Origin: a virus
Strand: one strand, 5' to 3'
DNA: 25,586 bases
IMG/VR virus record: IMGVR_UViG_3300001443_000001
Location: 1 to 25,586 of that record
The translations under genes and the position numbers were made by a program. Within the stretch, counting starts at the first letter, position 1; the number at the start of each line of letters is the position of its first letter. Below are positions 14,409 to 22,169 of the stretch, in pieces. Below the pieces are notes generated by a model that was not told the origin of the DNA, ran no database searches, and worked only from the letters and a program-made list of their open reading frames with translations.

Positions 14409-14885
14409 TCAGACCACAAAGATCGCCGGGAAGGCGACGGCGAAGAATGGAGCGAGCAGCCCTTCAACGGCACTCAGCTTCAGGGTGCCGTCGGCAACGG
14501 CGTCACCGCTGCCTTCGAAGTATTCCTTTTCGAGCGGGCCGATTTTCTTGCGCTTCAGGGCGCCGGCGGCGGTCACAGCGATGGCTAGGCTGCCGGGGCT
14601 CAAGGCCTCCTGATAGGCCGCGTGATAGCTGGCGTGCTCGATGGCGACCGGCACGATGTCGGACGGGATAGCCTGGCCGTGGGCGCACGCGCCGACGCGG
14701 GGCCAAGCGCGCTCTTGCTCAAAGCCGACAGTCGGCGCCCCGGAGAAGCGGGAGCCATATACCCCGTCGAGGTACTGGCTCCCGCGCTGGCGTAGGACGG
14801 CGGGCGTGGGCGCAGCGGTAGGCAGCGACAGGCCGGCTTCCACCAGCCATGCCGCGAACTTATCGTCGGTGCCATAGCCCGCCAT
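14409..14885 (-). CDS. DnaT-like head-tail connector (adaptor) protein
   Basis: 158 aa. MAGYGTDDKFAAWLVEAGLS, then PAVLRQRGSQYLDGVYGSRF, GFEQERAWPR and ASYHAAYQEALSPGSL are the motifs of the 'DnaT-like ssDNA-binding' family of phage proteins. They resemble gp6-type head-tail connectors that extend the portal. The annotated ssDNA-binding name comes from remote similarity, and a structural adaptor role suits this context better, just after capsid and before the MuF and closure genes. The stop lies 5 nt before the next likely start. Confidence 0.75.
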   Translation of the reverse strand: MAGYGTDDKFAAWLVEAGLSLPTAAPTPAVLRQRGSQYLDGVYGSRFSGAPTVGFEQERAWPRVGACAHGQAIPSDIVPVAIEHASYHAAYQEALSPGSLAIAVTAAGALKRKKIGPLEKEYFEGSGDAVADGTLKLSAVEGLLAPFFAVAFPAIFVV

Positions 14886-14888
14886 CGG

Positions 14889-15254
14889 TCAGCCCTCGGT
14901 CTTGGTCTTGTCGGCGATGAAGGCGGCCTTGGCGTCGGCGTCCAGCTTATTGAACGCCTCGGCTTCGTCCTTGCTCAGCTTCTCGACCAGTTCCTTGTCG
15001 CCATCGACGACCGAGTAGGAGCCGGCGCCGCGGTGAACGGCTTGCGGGCCCTCCGACGGCTTCTCGCCCTTCTTGGCCTTCTCGACGAGCTTCACCTTCA
15101 CGCCGTCGGCGGCGTATGCGTCGATCTGCTCTTCCGTCAGTGGGGAGGTCGTGGTGACCTCCCCATCCTTGCCGGCGTCGATGACCTGATGGCCACCGTC
15201 GACCTTGAAGGCCTTGCCGATCGAGGAGCCGTTCTTGACGGTGTAGGTCGTCAT
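14889..15254 (-). CDS. Small acidic/basic protein in the lambda FI position
   Basis: 121 aa, ending 2 nt before the capsid gene's downstream neighbour. The sequence begins MTTYTVKNGSSIGKAFKVDG and has TEEQIDAYAADGVKVKLVEK, then a Lys-rich stretch, a short beta segment (GAGSYSVVDGDKELV) and a helical, Ala/Asp-rich end (KLDADAKAAFIADKTKT). Its highly charged nature and place after the capsid gene recall lambda gpFI, a packaging helper, but no sequence resemblance is evident to me. A role in prohead or genome packaging is inferred from order only. Confidence 0.55.
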   Translation of the reverse strand: MTTYTVKNGSSIGKAFKVDGGHQVIDAGKDGEVTTTSPLTEEQIDAYAADGVKVKLVEKAKKGEKPSEGPQAVHRGAGSYSVVDGDKELVEKLSKDEAEAFNKLDADAKAAFIADKTKTEG

Positions 15255-15256
15255 GA

Positions 15257-16282
15257 TCAGGTCCTCTTGCCGGTGCGGAGGACGTCGGGACGTTGGCAGA
15301 AGTACAGCGGGTAGCTGTAGAGTTCGCCACGGGTCCAGGCCTGACGATCCCGGTCAGGGATGTTCATGGCGTAGGTGTCCTGACCGAGGGTGTTCACGTA
15401 GGGGCCGAACTCGGCCGGAGCCATGGCCTTCTTGAACACGTCCTTGGCGCCGACCGGGAAGAACTTCGCCTCGTCGGGGGCGATGGCCACCGTCGAGTTG
15501 TCATCTGTGCCCTGGTAGTTGTGGTAGGTGATGCCCGCGTAGGTGAAGGCCTGGAACGACTTGTCGGTGCGCAAGTCCGCAGCGGCCGCCCAGTTCAGAT
15601 ACGACTTCTCGACCTCGGCGCTGGTGACCAGGGCGTCGAAGAACGCATCGCCAGCCAGCGCGTGGATCGTGGTGCCGGGGGTGAACGAGCCGCCGGCCGA
15701 CCGGCGCATCGACCGGATCAGCGCCGCCGACTTCAGGCGGATCGCGCCTTGGGCCGGGGTAGCGTTGTCGAGGTCGAAGTCCACCACGGTCGGCTGGGTG
15801 ACGCCGAACTCGGTGAAGTAGTTGTAGATGACCGAGGTGCCGTCAGCGTCCAGCAGGAGGCCCTGAAGGGCGCCGAGGCGGTGGAACTCGTGGGTCAGCT
15901 CCATGTCGTCACGAACGGACGACATGCGCTTCAGGTACTCGGTCTGGACTTGGACGAACTCGCTCTCCGAACCGAAGGCGCGGATGCCTTGGACTTCCTC
16001 GGCGTAGAGCGTGAAGCCCTCGGCTAGGCGGGTCGTCTTCAGCGGCACGGCGTTGCGAGGATCGACGACCAGTTCCTTCGGCGGCGCGCCGACGGGGCTG
16101 GAAGGGATCAGCGTCAGCTTGTCGTCGCGACGATCCACGAAGACCGTGCGGGTGCGAACCGGCATGGGCTCGAAGATGGCGAGCGACCCCAGGAGCTGAG
16201 GCTTGTAACCGACCTTCGAGACGGCGCCGGTCAGCGACGTCATCGAGAAGGCCGAGTTGTTGAAGATATCCATGGCAGCCAT
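15257..16282 (-). CDS. Major capsid protein, lambda gpE family
   Basis: 341 aa, equal to the length I recall for lambda gpE. MDIFNNSAFSMTSLTGAVSK leads into PVRTRTVFVDRRDDKLTLIP, the E-family start. AEEVQGIRAFG forms the E-loop side, and the C-terminus has FPVGAKDVFKKAMAPAEFGP and RQAWTRGELYSYPLYFCQRP, typical of PF03864-type capsids. A strong AAGGAGG lies 8 nt before the ATG at 16282, so that start is preferred over the in-frame ATG nine bases later. This is the best ribosome site of the head genes and fits the large amount of product needed. Confidence 0.93.
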   Translation of the reverse strand: MAAMDIFNNSAFSMTSLTGAVSKVGYKPQLLGSLAIFEPMPVRTRTVFVDRRDDKLTLIPSSPVGAPPKELVVDPRNAVPLKTTRLAEGFTLYAEEVQGIRAFGSESEFVQVQTEYLKRMSSVRDDMELTHEFHRLGALQGLLLDADGTSVIYNYFTEFGVTQPTVVDFDLDNATPAQGAIRLKSAALIRSMRRSAGGSFTPGTTIHALAGDAFFDALVTSAEVEKSYLNWAAAADLRTDKSFQAFTYAGITYHNYQGTDDNSTVAIAPDEAKFFPVGAKDVFKKAMAPAEFGPYVNTLGQDTYAMNIPDRDRQAWTRGELYSYPLYFCQRPDVLRTGKRT

Positions 16283-16296
16283 GGGTTCAGCCCTCC

Positions 16297-16662
16297 TTAG
16301 CGGACGATGATGCCGAGGGCTTTCAGCGCCGCGTTGGCCGTGGCCTTCGCAGCGGCATCAGCCCCAGCTTGGTAGATGAGGTGCGCGCCGTTCACTTCGG
16401 CGTCGCGGGTGACGATGGCGCGCTTGACCGTGCCGATGGCGGCTTCGAACAAGATGCCGGCGATGGTCTGGGCGCCTGTAGCCGCGCCGGGGTCATAAGC
16501 GACGAAGTTGCCGCCCGCCGTCAGCTTGCCGAGAATGGTGCCGGCGGTCAGGCCGGGCGCGGCGCCAGCGGCGACGGTCCCGACATCACGCGAGCGGTAC
16601 ATGCCGTTGGCTTCCGAGACGAGGAAGTTGGCGGTTCCGCGGGTTTCGTTGAGCTGGGCCAT
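16297..16662 (-). CDS. Head decoration protein (gpD-like)
   Basis: 121 aa. ANFLVSEANGMYRSRDVGTV, followed by AAGAAPGLTAGTILGKLTAG and QTIAGILFEAAIG, is the lambda D / HDPD pattern ('fl.sEanG..SRd..tv..g..l.aGtvlGk'). Decoration trimers bind the expanded capsid and stabilise it. The gene lies between the protease/scaffold gene and the capsid gene as D does in lambda, 14 nt before the capsid start and 2 nt after the protease stop. Confidence 0.88.
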   Translation of the reverse strand: MAQLNETRGTANFLVSEANGMYRSRDVGTVAAGAAPGLTAGTILGKLTAGGNFVAYDPGAATGAQTIAGILFEAAIGTVKRAIVTRDAEVNGAHLIYQAGADAAAKATANAALKALGIIVR

Positions 16663-16664
16663 GA

Positions 16665-17180
16665 TCAGCGAGCCTTCTTCTGATCGACGCCAGCCGAGGC
16701 GAACACGCTGTCACCCCAGGCGTCGTTGGCGTTGATGGAGTGGTCCTGGTGGCGGATCGCGTCGCGAATGCCGTCGTTGGTCGCGGCGGTCTTCATGTCC
16801 CAGGCGGCGTCGATGTAGGCCTCGGACTTGTCCTTGACGCTGTCGCCGAGGACGGCGCGCTTGATCTCGGCAATGGACTTGCCGTCGGTGACGACGTTGG
16901 CGTCCAGAGCCTTGGCCTTGGTCACCACGGCCGCACGATCGGCGACCAGGGCGTCCAGAGCAGCGTCGTCGAGAACCTTCTTCTTCAGTTCCTCGATCTC
17001 GCCGTCCTTCTTGGCCAGTTCAGCGTCCTTGTCGGCGATGACCTTGGCGTGGGTGGAGTTGGCGTCGGTCAGTTTCTGGCCGGCGGTGTCGAGCAGGCCG
17101 CGCAGCTTATTCACTGCAGCTTCGCCTGCGTCCGTGGTCTCGACCGGGAGGCCGTCCACGATGATCGTCTTGAGCGCCAT
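16665..17180 (-). CDS. Nested scaffold protein from an internal start (Nu3-like)
   Basis: An in-frame ATG at 17180, codon 200 of the protease gene, is preceded by AAGGAGA at a spacing of 8 nt. Initiation there gives a 171-aa product (MALKTIIVDGLPVETTDAGE...), entirely the helical scaffold part: a central coiled-coil-like stretch (DKDAELAKKDGEIEELKKK) and a C-terminal helical region that could bind the capsid shell. Lambda makes Nu3 from within gene C in the same way. The strong internal ribosome site, next to a linker between domains, is what supports this. Confidence 0.75.
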   Translation of the reverse strand: MALKTIIVDGLPVETTDAGEAAVNKLRGLLDTAGQKLTDANSTHAKVIADKDAELAKKDGEIEELKKKVLDDAALDALVADRAAVVTKAKALDANVVTDGKSIAEIKRAVLGDSVKDKSEAYIDAAWDMKTAATNDGIRDAIRHQDHSINANDAWGDSVFASAGVDQKKAR

Positions 17181-17777
17181 GTGGCGGTCTCCTTGGATTG
17201 AGGGCGGGGGAGAGATGACCGCGGGGGCGCCCTGTTGATCCCCGATGCGGCATTCGGAACCCGCGCGACCGCGCCCGACGATGGCCAGGTGGTTGCCGCG
17301 GATGTTGGTCTGGATGGCGTCGTAGGCCTCGCCCTCGGGCGTGGTGCCGGCGTCGAAGACGATCTGGCTCTCGTACCCACACGACAGCTCGCGCTTGCCG
17401 TCCTTCCAGTTCTGGATGGAGGCCGCGTCCATGACGACCATGGGCACCCGGATAAAGGCACCGTCGCGGGCGATCTCGTTGCCCGTCATGCCGACGCTGT
17501 GCGCCTTCCAGTTCTTGGAGGAGACGGCCTCAGAGGGGTGGTCGTCGGTGATCGGCTTGTGCGCGAAGCTGGCCATGGCGTCGGTCGAGAAGACCTCGCT
17601 CTCGGGCCGGTAGACGCGGACCAGCGCCTTGTCGCGCCAGCCCTGCTTGTTCTCGGGGTCCACTTCCTTGCCGGAATAGAGCTGGATCCCGGTGCGCGCG
17701 ATCTTGGCGTCGGCCACGAGGTATCCATCCCGCGTGAGCCTGGGCTCGCCGAGGGTGACGGCATCGAACAGTTGCAT
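16665..17777 (-). CDS. DUF2213 prohead protease with C-terminal scaffold region
   Basis: 370 aa. The N-terminal 180 residues show the DUF2213 pattern: TRDGYLVADAKIARTGIQLY, KPITDDHPS with H80, REL-S-CGY with S132 as a candidate nucleophile, and NIRGNHLAIVGRGRAG. A Pro-rich linker (about 185-195) precedes a helical, Lys/Asp-rich second half (200-370) that looks like a scaffold. The protein thus corresponds to lambda C with Nu3 as its C-terminal part. GAGGA lies about 5 nt before the ATG at 17777, and the portal stop is 3 nt upstream. The catalytic residues are inferred by pattern. Confidence 0.8.
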   Translation of the reverse strand: MQLFDAVTLGEPRLTRDGYLVADAKIARTGIQLYSGKEVDPENKQGWRDKALVRVYRPESEVFSTDAMASFAHKPITDDHPSEAVSSKNWKAHSVGMTGNEIARDGAFIRVPMVVMDAASIQNWKDGKRELSCGYESQIVFDAGTTPEGEAYDAIQTNIRGNHLAIVGRGRAGSECRIGDQQGAPAVISPPPSIQGDRHMALKTIIVDGLPVETTDAGEAAVNKLRGLLDTAGQKLTDANSTHAKVIADKDAELAKKDGEIEELKKKVLDDAALDALVADRAAVVTKAKALDANVVTDGKSIAEIKRAVLGDSVKDKSEAYIDAAWDMKTAATNDGIRDAIRHQDHSINANDAWGDSVFASAGVDQKKAR

Positions 17778-17780
17778 GGG

Positions 17781-19634
17781 CTATTCCTCGGACAGCTTCG
17801 AGGACCAGTCTTCGTCGACCTCCGAGAACAGCTCGGGGCCGAAGACCAGCTTGCCGCGGTACGGGTCGACCTTGGACAGATCGAGGTCGCCGCCGGCGTA
17901 GGTGATGGTCACGTGCGGCTGGTAGGACGGGAAGTCCCACGACGCGTCGGCCTCGCGCTTGATCGCCTCATGGCGCCACGACAGTTCCGACGAGTTGAAC
18001 AGCAGGACGACCGCCCCCTTGTCGCCGAGGGGCTCGACGAGGCGGGCCCCGCCGGGCGCGATGGTCAGCTTGCCGTCCTTGTCGCTGCTCCAGGTCTCGC
18101 CGACCTTCATCCAGTCCACCGGTCGTCGGCTGAAGGCGATGGTGACGTGCAGATCGTCGGCCGGGGTGGTGGTGTCGAAGCCCTGAGCCTTAGCCCAGGC
18201 GATCAGGTCGGCGGCGTTCAGCAGCTTGCGCTGGACGTAGAGGGTGCGAGGTGCGGCGTCCTGGGTTTCGATAGGGTTGGGCTGCAGGGCAGGCTGGGCA
18301 ATGGCCGCAGCTTCGTCCTCGCCTTCATCGTCCTGCTCGCTGAGCTTGCCGTATTCCTCCATGGCGCCCTCAAGTCCTGCCAGCGACCCGTCCTCGATCA
18401 GTTCGTTGACCAGGGCGTCGGACAGCGCCTCGATGGGCATGAGGGGCTCTGAGGTCCCGCCCGTTCCCGCGATGGTGCGCGCCGCGTCGGCCTTGGTCTT
18501 GAAGATGGTCGCCTTGTCGCTCTCCGACAGTTGCCAGAGCGGGTTCCAGTCGTAGTGGATGCCGGGATCGCGGGCGCCGGTGGCTGACCGGATCAGCGCC
18601 TCGTCTAGGCGCGTGAGGGCAGGGCCCATCTCTAGCGTCTGACCAGCGGAAACCCGGTCGTAGTAGTTGCGTAGGTCGCTCTCGCCCGTGCTGTTCATCC
18701 CGCCCGGCGACATGCCCATAAAGCGGGTCATCGGAATGTCGGCGGCGCCCGCGGCGTGCTGGTCGAAGCGATCCATCAGGTCGGGCAGGGAGGCGAAGCT
18801 GACGGCCTTGCGCTGGTAGGTGTTCTTGGCGTCCAGGACGAGGGCGCGAAGGTTCGACTTGGCGTCGAGGTTCATCTTCAGCAGGTCGCGGACCTTGTCC
18901 TCGCCGCCCGGCAGCTTGAGGATTTCGGCCAGGCCTTCGATCGACACGACGTCGACGTTGGCTTCGTAGATCAGGCTGTTGATGTTGGCCGAGGCGCTCT
19001 CCGCTTGCTTCACCGCCGACATGACCGCGATCAGGACGCTGTCGCCCCAGCCGAAGGCGCTGGAGGTGATGTCCCGGTCGGGCAGGTCGTTGCCGTAGAA
19101 GGTGGTCAGGCGGGAAGGGTGGATCGTGGCCTGGCCGCTCGCGCCGCCTGCGATTGTGAAGTCCTTCGGCATCCCGAAGAACTCGGACATGGGGTCCGTC
19201 TCGATCTCTCCCGGCACCAGCTGGCGCGGGGTGAAGACGGTCAGGAAGCGGATGCCGCCCTTGGCCACTCGGCTGACGTCGAGAGGCTTGGACGCGTCGT
19301 CACCGAAGTCCGCATAGACCGCAGCGCCGCCGAACAGCCGAGCCTTCTTGCGGGCCTCCAGCACCTTGCCGCGAACGTTGAGGCGCTTCTCCTCAGCTTC
19401 GATCAGTTCGATCTGTTCCTGCGAGGCCTGCCAGGCGCGCCAGTTGCGGCAGCTATCGAGTGCTGGGATGTCCACGATCTTCCGCGCCATCCAGGAGCCG
19501 CGATAGGCGTTGACCAGTTCCATCGCGTCGATGGTCGGCTCGGCGTAGTAGCTGTGCGCCGCCTTGTCCCGCTCGGTGTTCAGGCCGGACAAGGCGTTGG
19601 CCAGGCCGTCGCCGATGGTGATCACTTCACCCAT
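17781..19634 (-). CDS. Portal protein fused to a C-terminal 2H phosphoesterase domain
   Basis: 617 aa. Residues 1-430 match the DUF1073-type portal (WMARKIVDIPALDSCRNWRA, TTFYGNDLPD, FMGMSPGGMNSTGESDLRNY). After an acidic linker (430-460), residues 463-617 hold two H-x-T motifs, LHVTIAF (H496, T498) and PHVTITY (H574, T576), spaced as in 2H phosphoesterases. The anti-CBASS protein Acb1, which cleaves cyclic nucleotide signals, is a 2H enzyme, and I recall Acb1-like annotation attached to this portal family. GAGGT precedes the ATG by 8 nt. The portal role is firm by position between large terminase and protease; the enzymatic role is inferred. Confidence 0.85.
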   Translation of the reverse strand: MGEVITIGDGLANALSGLNTERDKAAHSYYAEPTIDAMELVNAYRGSWMARKIVDIPALDSCRNWRAWQASQEQIELIEAEEKRLNVRGKVLEARKKARLFGGAAVYADFGDDASKPLDVSRVAKGGIRFLTVFTPRQLVPGEIETDPMSEFFGMPKDFTIAGGASGQATIHPSRLTTFYGNDLPDRDITSSAFGWGDSVLIAVMSAVKQAESASANINSLIYEANVDVVSIEGLAEILKLPGGEDKVRDLLKMNLDAKSNLRALVLDAKNTYQRKAVSFASLPDLMDRFDQHAAGAADIPMTRFMGMSPGGMNSTGESDLRNYYDRVSAGQTLEMGPALTRLDEALIRSATGARDPGIHYDWNPLWQLSESDKATIFKTKADAARTIAGTGGTSEPLMPIEALSDALVNELIEDGSLAGLEGAMEEYGKLSEQDDEGEDEAAAIAQPALQPNPIETQDAAPRTLYVQRKLLNAADLIAWAKAQGFDTTTPADDLHVTIAFSRRPVDWMKVGETWSSDKDGKLTIAPGGARLVEPLGDKGAVVLLFNSSELSWRHEAIKREADASWDFPSYQPHVTITYAGGDLDLSKVDPYRGKLVFGPELFSEVDEDWSSKLSEE

Positions 19635-19644
19635 GGGTCAGACC

Positions 19645-21216
19645 TCACAGCAGGCTATCGATGTCGAGCATTGCGGGGGCGTTGAGCGCCAGCTCGTTGA
19701 AGGCGTCGGCAGCGGCATCGACTTGGTCGTCGTGGGCGGCCGACGGGAAGGAGCAAAGCTCATCGACGAAGGGCTCTATCCACGCGTCGCGGACCGGATC
19801 GCCAGTCGTCAGGATGTAGACGTTTCCGGCCTCAGCTTGTGTGGCCAAGGCGGTGGCGCGGGTGATCTTCGAGCCCGTGGGCTGCTCGGTTCGGACGGCA
19901 TAGCCGCGGAGCTTGTTCACGAGGGTCTGCACATAGCCCTTGCCGGCGGCACCGGGGTCCTGGGGCAGGCGGATCGTGACGTCTTGCGTGTCCGACGCGG
20001 CGGTCAGCTTCAGTTCTGCTTCCAGCTGGGCCGGGCTCCACTGGCCGGTGCGGCAGTGGGTGAAGTAGTAGGCCGCCTCATCGCCATACCCGACCTGGGT
20101 GCAACGAGCGCCGGCGCTGGGGTCGCCCCCGCCTTCTGTGGCCCCGATGTCCCAGGCGCGGACCGTGCGCTTCGGACCCGCAGGCAGGATTGAAGCGGTC
20201 TTGAACCATTCCCGCTGGAAGATACCGCCATCGCGAGGCGAGGGGCGCTGCTGATACTGGCCGGCCCATGCGTATGAGCCCTTGGCCCTCTTGAGCTTGG
20301 CGACCTCAGGGGCGGGGAAGCGCTCGGGGAAGAGCAATTCGCCCTCATCGGTGCGCGGATCCTCGAAGAACAGTTCGCCGTCGATGTAGGTCCGGCAGGG
20401 ACCGCCGGTCACCTTGCCGTCGTCGCCCGTCCGAGCCGCCTCGAACTCCATCGGCAGGTTCAGGTGGACGAAGCCGATGTCCAGTTCCAGCGCTACCGCC
20501 GCCACGTCCTTGGCGTGCAGGCGCTGCATGATGATCACGATGGCCGACGTGGTGACGTCGTTCATCCGGTCGGAGATACCTTCGCGGAAGATGCGGACGG
20601 CGGTCTCGCGCTCGGCGTCGGATTCGGCGCTCTCGGTCGAGTGCGGGTCATCGACCTTCACCCGGTCGCCCCGGCCGCCGGTCATCGAACTGAACGGGCG
20701 GGCCTCGCTGAACCCGTTGTCGGTGTTCTCGAACTTGCCCTTGGCGTTCTGGTCGGCCCGCAGGTTCAGCGGCCAGAGCGCGCGGTACTGGTCGCTCTCA
20801 ATCAGGCGCCGAAGCTTGAGGTTGTCCCGGAGGACGTTGGCCTGGCTGTAGGAAGTGGCCAGCGTCTGAAGATCGGGCCGCCCTTTCGGCCCCCATTCCC
20901 ATGCGGTCCAGAAGACCAGCACGAGCGACTTCATCATGCCGGGCGGGATGGTGATCAGCAGGAACTGGATCTGACCGTAGGTGACGGCCTCCAGGTGCTT
21001 GCACATGGCCCGCAGAGCCCATCCGGACTTGAACGGGCGCTTCGGCTCCAGAACGGTCCAGTGCTCCTCGATGAACCCATGCAGGCTGTCGCAACGGGCG
21101 CGGATCTCGCCCTGGCGTTCAGTCAGGCGCTTGCGGTCGGCCTCAGCCTTCCGTCTCGCCCGCTCCGCCCTGATCTCTTCCAGCGTCGGCAGCGCGACGA
21201 GTGATGAAGCGCTCAA
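19645..21216 (-). CDS. Terminase large subunit
   Basis: 523 aa. ATPase part: PPGMMKS (91-97) as Walker A and VDDP (188-191) as Walker B region. Nuclease part: AWDIGAT with D356, D365, and HDDQVDA (495-501) with the conserved Asp residues. This is the packaging motor plus endonuclease. No ATG lies in the first 70 codons. The best start is the TTG at 21216, with GAGGAG about 10 nt and GGAGGT 2 nt upstream, giving a 74-nt overlap with the small subunit. A TTG start would lower its output relative to neighbours. Confidence 0.92.
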   Translation of the reverse strand: MSASSLVALPTLEEIRAERARRKAEADRKRLTERQGEIRARCDSLHGFIEEHWTVLEPKRPFKSGWALRAMCKHLEAVTYGQIQFLLITIPPGMMKSLVLVFWTAWEWGPKGRPDLQTLATSYSQANVLRDNLKLRRLIESDQYRALWPLNLRADQNAKGKFENTDNGFSEARPFSSMTGGRGDRVKVDDPHSTESAESDAERETAVRIFREGISDRMNDVTTSAIVIIMQRLHAKDVAAVALELDIGFVHLNLPMEFEAARTGDDGKVTGGPCRTYIDGELFFEDPRTDEGELLFPERFPAPEVAKLKRAKGSYAWAGQYQQRPSPRDGGIFQREWFKTASILPAGPKRTVRAWDIGATEGGGDPSAGARCTQVGYGDEAAYYFTHCRTGQWSPAQLEAELKLTAASDTQDVTIRLPQDPGAAGKGYVQTLVNKLRGYAVRTEQPTGSKITRATALATQAEAGNVYILTTGDPVRDAWIEPFVDELCSFPSAAHDDQVDAAADAFNELALNAPAMLDIDSLL

Positions 21217-21625
21217 TGACCTCCAACTCCTCGTCGCTTGCGGTCGTCAGGTCGAAGCTGTGGGATTGCCGGATCGGGGCGTCGGTCTTGTCGCCGCCGA
21301 CCAGGGCGACCTTGTCCCCGTAGGCCTTGGGCCGAAGCTTTCCGGCCAGCCACTTCCGGGCATCGATCCGGACGCGCTTGTCGTTGGGCTCCAACGCCTT
21401 GTTGTCCGCGATGTCGACGATGTCGTCGGCGAGACTGTCGGCCTGGGCTTCCCGAGCCCGCGCGTACTGGTCCGCGAATGCAGGGACGAGGCCAAGCCAT
21501 TTGAACACGGTCGACTTGGCCGGCATCTCGCTATCGCTGCAGATGGAACGCAGGCTTTCCCCGTCAGCCAGGCGCTCGCAAATGGCGTCCGCCACCGCCT
21601 CGTTGAACTCAAGCGGCCTTGACAT
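21143..21625 (-). CDS. Terminase small subunit
   Basis: 160 aa from the ATG at 21625 with AAGG about 6 nt upstream; an in-frame ATG at 21646 would add seven residues. The N-terminal HTH segment reads DAICERLADGESLRSICSDS and EMPAKSTVFKWLGL, which suits recognition of the packaging site. A middle coiled region (AQADSLADDIVDIADNKALE, then RIDARKWLAGKLRPKAYGDK) drives oligomerisation in this family. The C-terminal part interacts with the large subunit. It overlaps the 57-aa gene by 17 nt and the large subunit by 74 nt. Confidence 0.85.
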   Translation of the reverse strand: MSRPLEFNEAVADAICERLADGESLRSICSDSEMPAKSTVFKWLGLVPAFADQYARAREAQADSLADDIVDIADNKALEPNDKRVRIDARKWLAGKLRPKAYGDKVALVGGDKTDAPIRQSHSFDLTTASDEELEVIERFITRRAADAGRDQGGAGETEG

Positions 21626-21782
21626 TCCGGGCCTTCGGCTGGGCATCGCCTTTCACGCGCTCAGCAACGCCAGCGGCTTCCAAGCGGTCAGCGGCTTTGG
21701 CGTCGGCAGCGTTGAACGGGGCGCCGGCGGCGGCAGCGCCATCAGGCAGGGAGAAGCCGACGAGGGCTTTCATGGGGACCAT
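21609..21782 (-). CDS. 57-aa protein upstream of small terminase
   Basis: Starts MVPMKALVGFSLPDG at the ATG at 21782, with AAGGA 7 nt upstream; a second in-frame ATG (21773) is three codons on. The sequence continues AAAAGAPFNAADAKAADRLE and ends in a basic tail. This short 'MkAlvgFs.PDG....G..f...da..AdrLv.AGvAe' protein is common in phages before the terminase genes, but its function is unknown to me. It opens the minus-strand late operon, overlaps the terminase start by 17 nt, and diverges from the plus-strand 78-aa gene at 21861. Confidence 0.65.
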   Translation of the reverse strand: MVPMKALVGFSLPDGAAAAGAPFNAADAKAADRLEAAGVAERVKGDAQPKARNVKAA

Positions 21783-21860
21783 GTGAGGTTCCTTGGTCAG
21801 TATTTGGACACTGGAAACTGGTCGCAATCTCGATGCGTTCAGCGCTCCCAAGGAGGAGCC

Positions 21861-22097
21861 ATGACGTTCACACAACTCGACCCCGCACTGCCGATCCGCG
21901 TTGAGGACAAGGGAGAGGGCTATGCCTTCGCCGTCATCGACTACGGCCAGGAGCACAACCTGATCTGGGTCACCGCCATCAACGACACCGGGGAAATCTG
22001 GTGTGCGCCGAACCCCAAGGTCCGGATGATGGCCAACTGGACAATGGGCCGGAAGAAGCCGCCAAAAGTCGGCGGCGATGATTGCATGCAGACCTAA
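21861..22097 (+). CDS. 78-aa phage protein, plus strand
   Basis: The ATG at 21861 follows AAGGAGGAGCC, a near-perfect ribosome site. The sequence has DKGEGYAFAVIDYGQEHNLI and WVTAINDTGEIWCAPNPKVR, a compact beta-type fold with conserved Trp, and ends with GRKKPPKVGG. I have seen similar small proteins in many siphophages of Proteobacteria, with no known role. It is divergent from the terminase operon; the 78-bp gap between the two starts must contain at least one promoter, but I could not pick a clear -35/-10 pair. Confidence 0.75.
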   Translation: MTFTQLDPALPIRVEDKGEGYAFAVIDYGQEHNLIWVTAINDTGEIWCAPNPKVRMMANWTMGRKKPPKVGGDDCMQT

Positions 22098-22117
22098 GCC
22101 TGTGGGGGAGGGAGGGA

Positions 22118-22139
22118 CGCCCCAGGGTGGTCCGGGGCG
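22118..22139. terminator. Candidate hairpin between convergent genes
   Basis: CGCCCC (22118-22123) pairs with GGGGCG (22134-22139), with GG/CC inside allowing two more pairs around a short loop. It lies 20 nt after the stop of the plus-strand 78-aa gene and 30 nt past the stop of the convergent minus-strand gene at 22170, so it could end both transcripts. No U-tract follows on either side. Confidence 0.35.
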
Positions 22140-22169
22140 CTGTGGTTCTCACCGTGTCCGGCTGGCCTG

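Noticed and set aside
14141-14473. Longer form of the small head-operon gene starting at 14473
   Set aside because: It would overlap the DnaT-like connector by 65 nt with no ribosome site. The added N-terminus is Ser/Pro-rich reverse-frame sequence.
17235-18452. 405-codon open frame on the plus strand
   Set aside because: It lies antisense to the protease and portal genes, which have clear domains and ribosome sites. High GC content makes long antisense frames common here.
18756-19685. 309-codon plus-strand frame antisense to the portal
   Set aside because: No ribosome site, composition dominated by Gly/Val/Asp typical of reverse-strand GC-rich shadows, and no recognisable motif.
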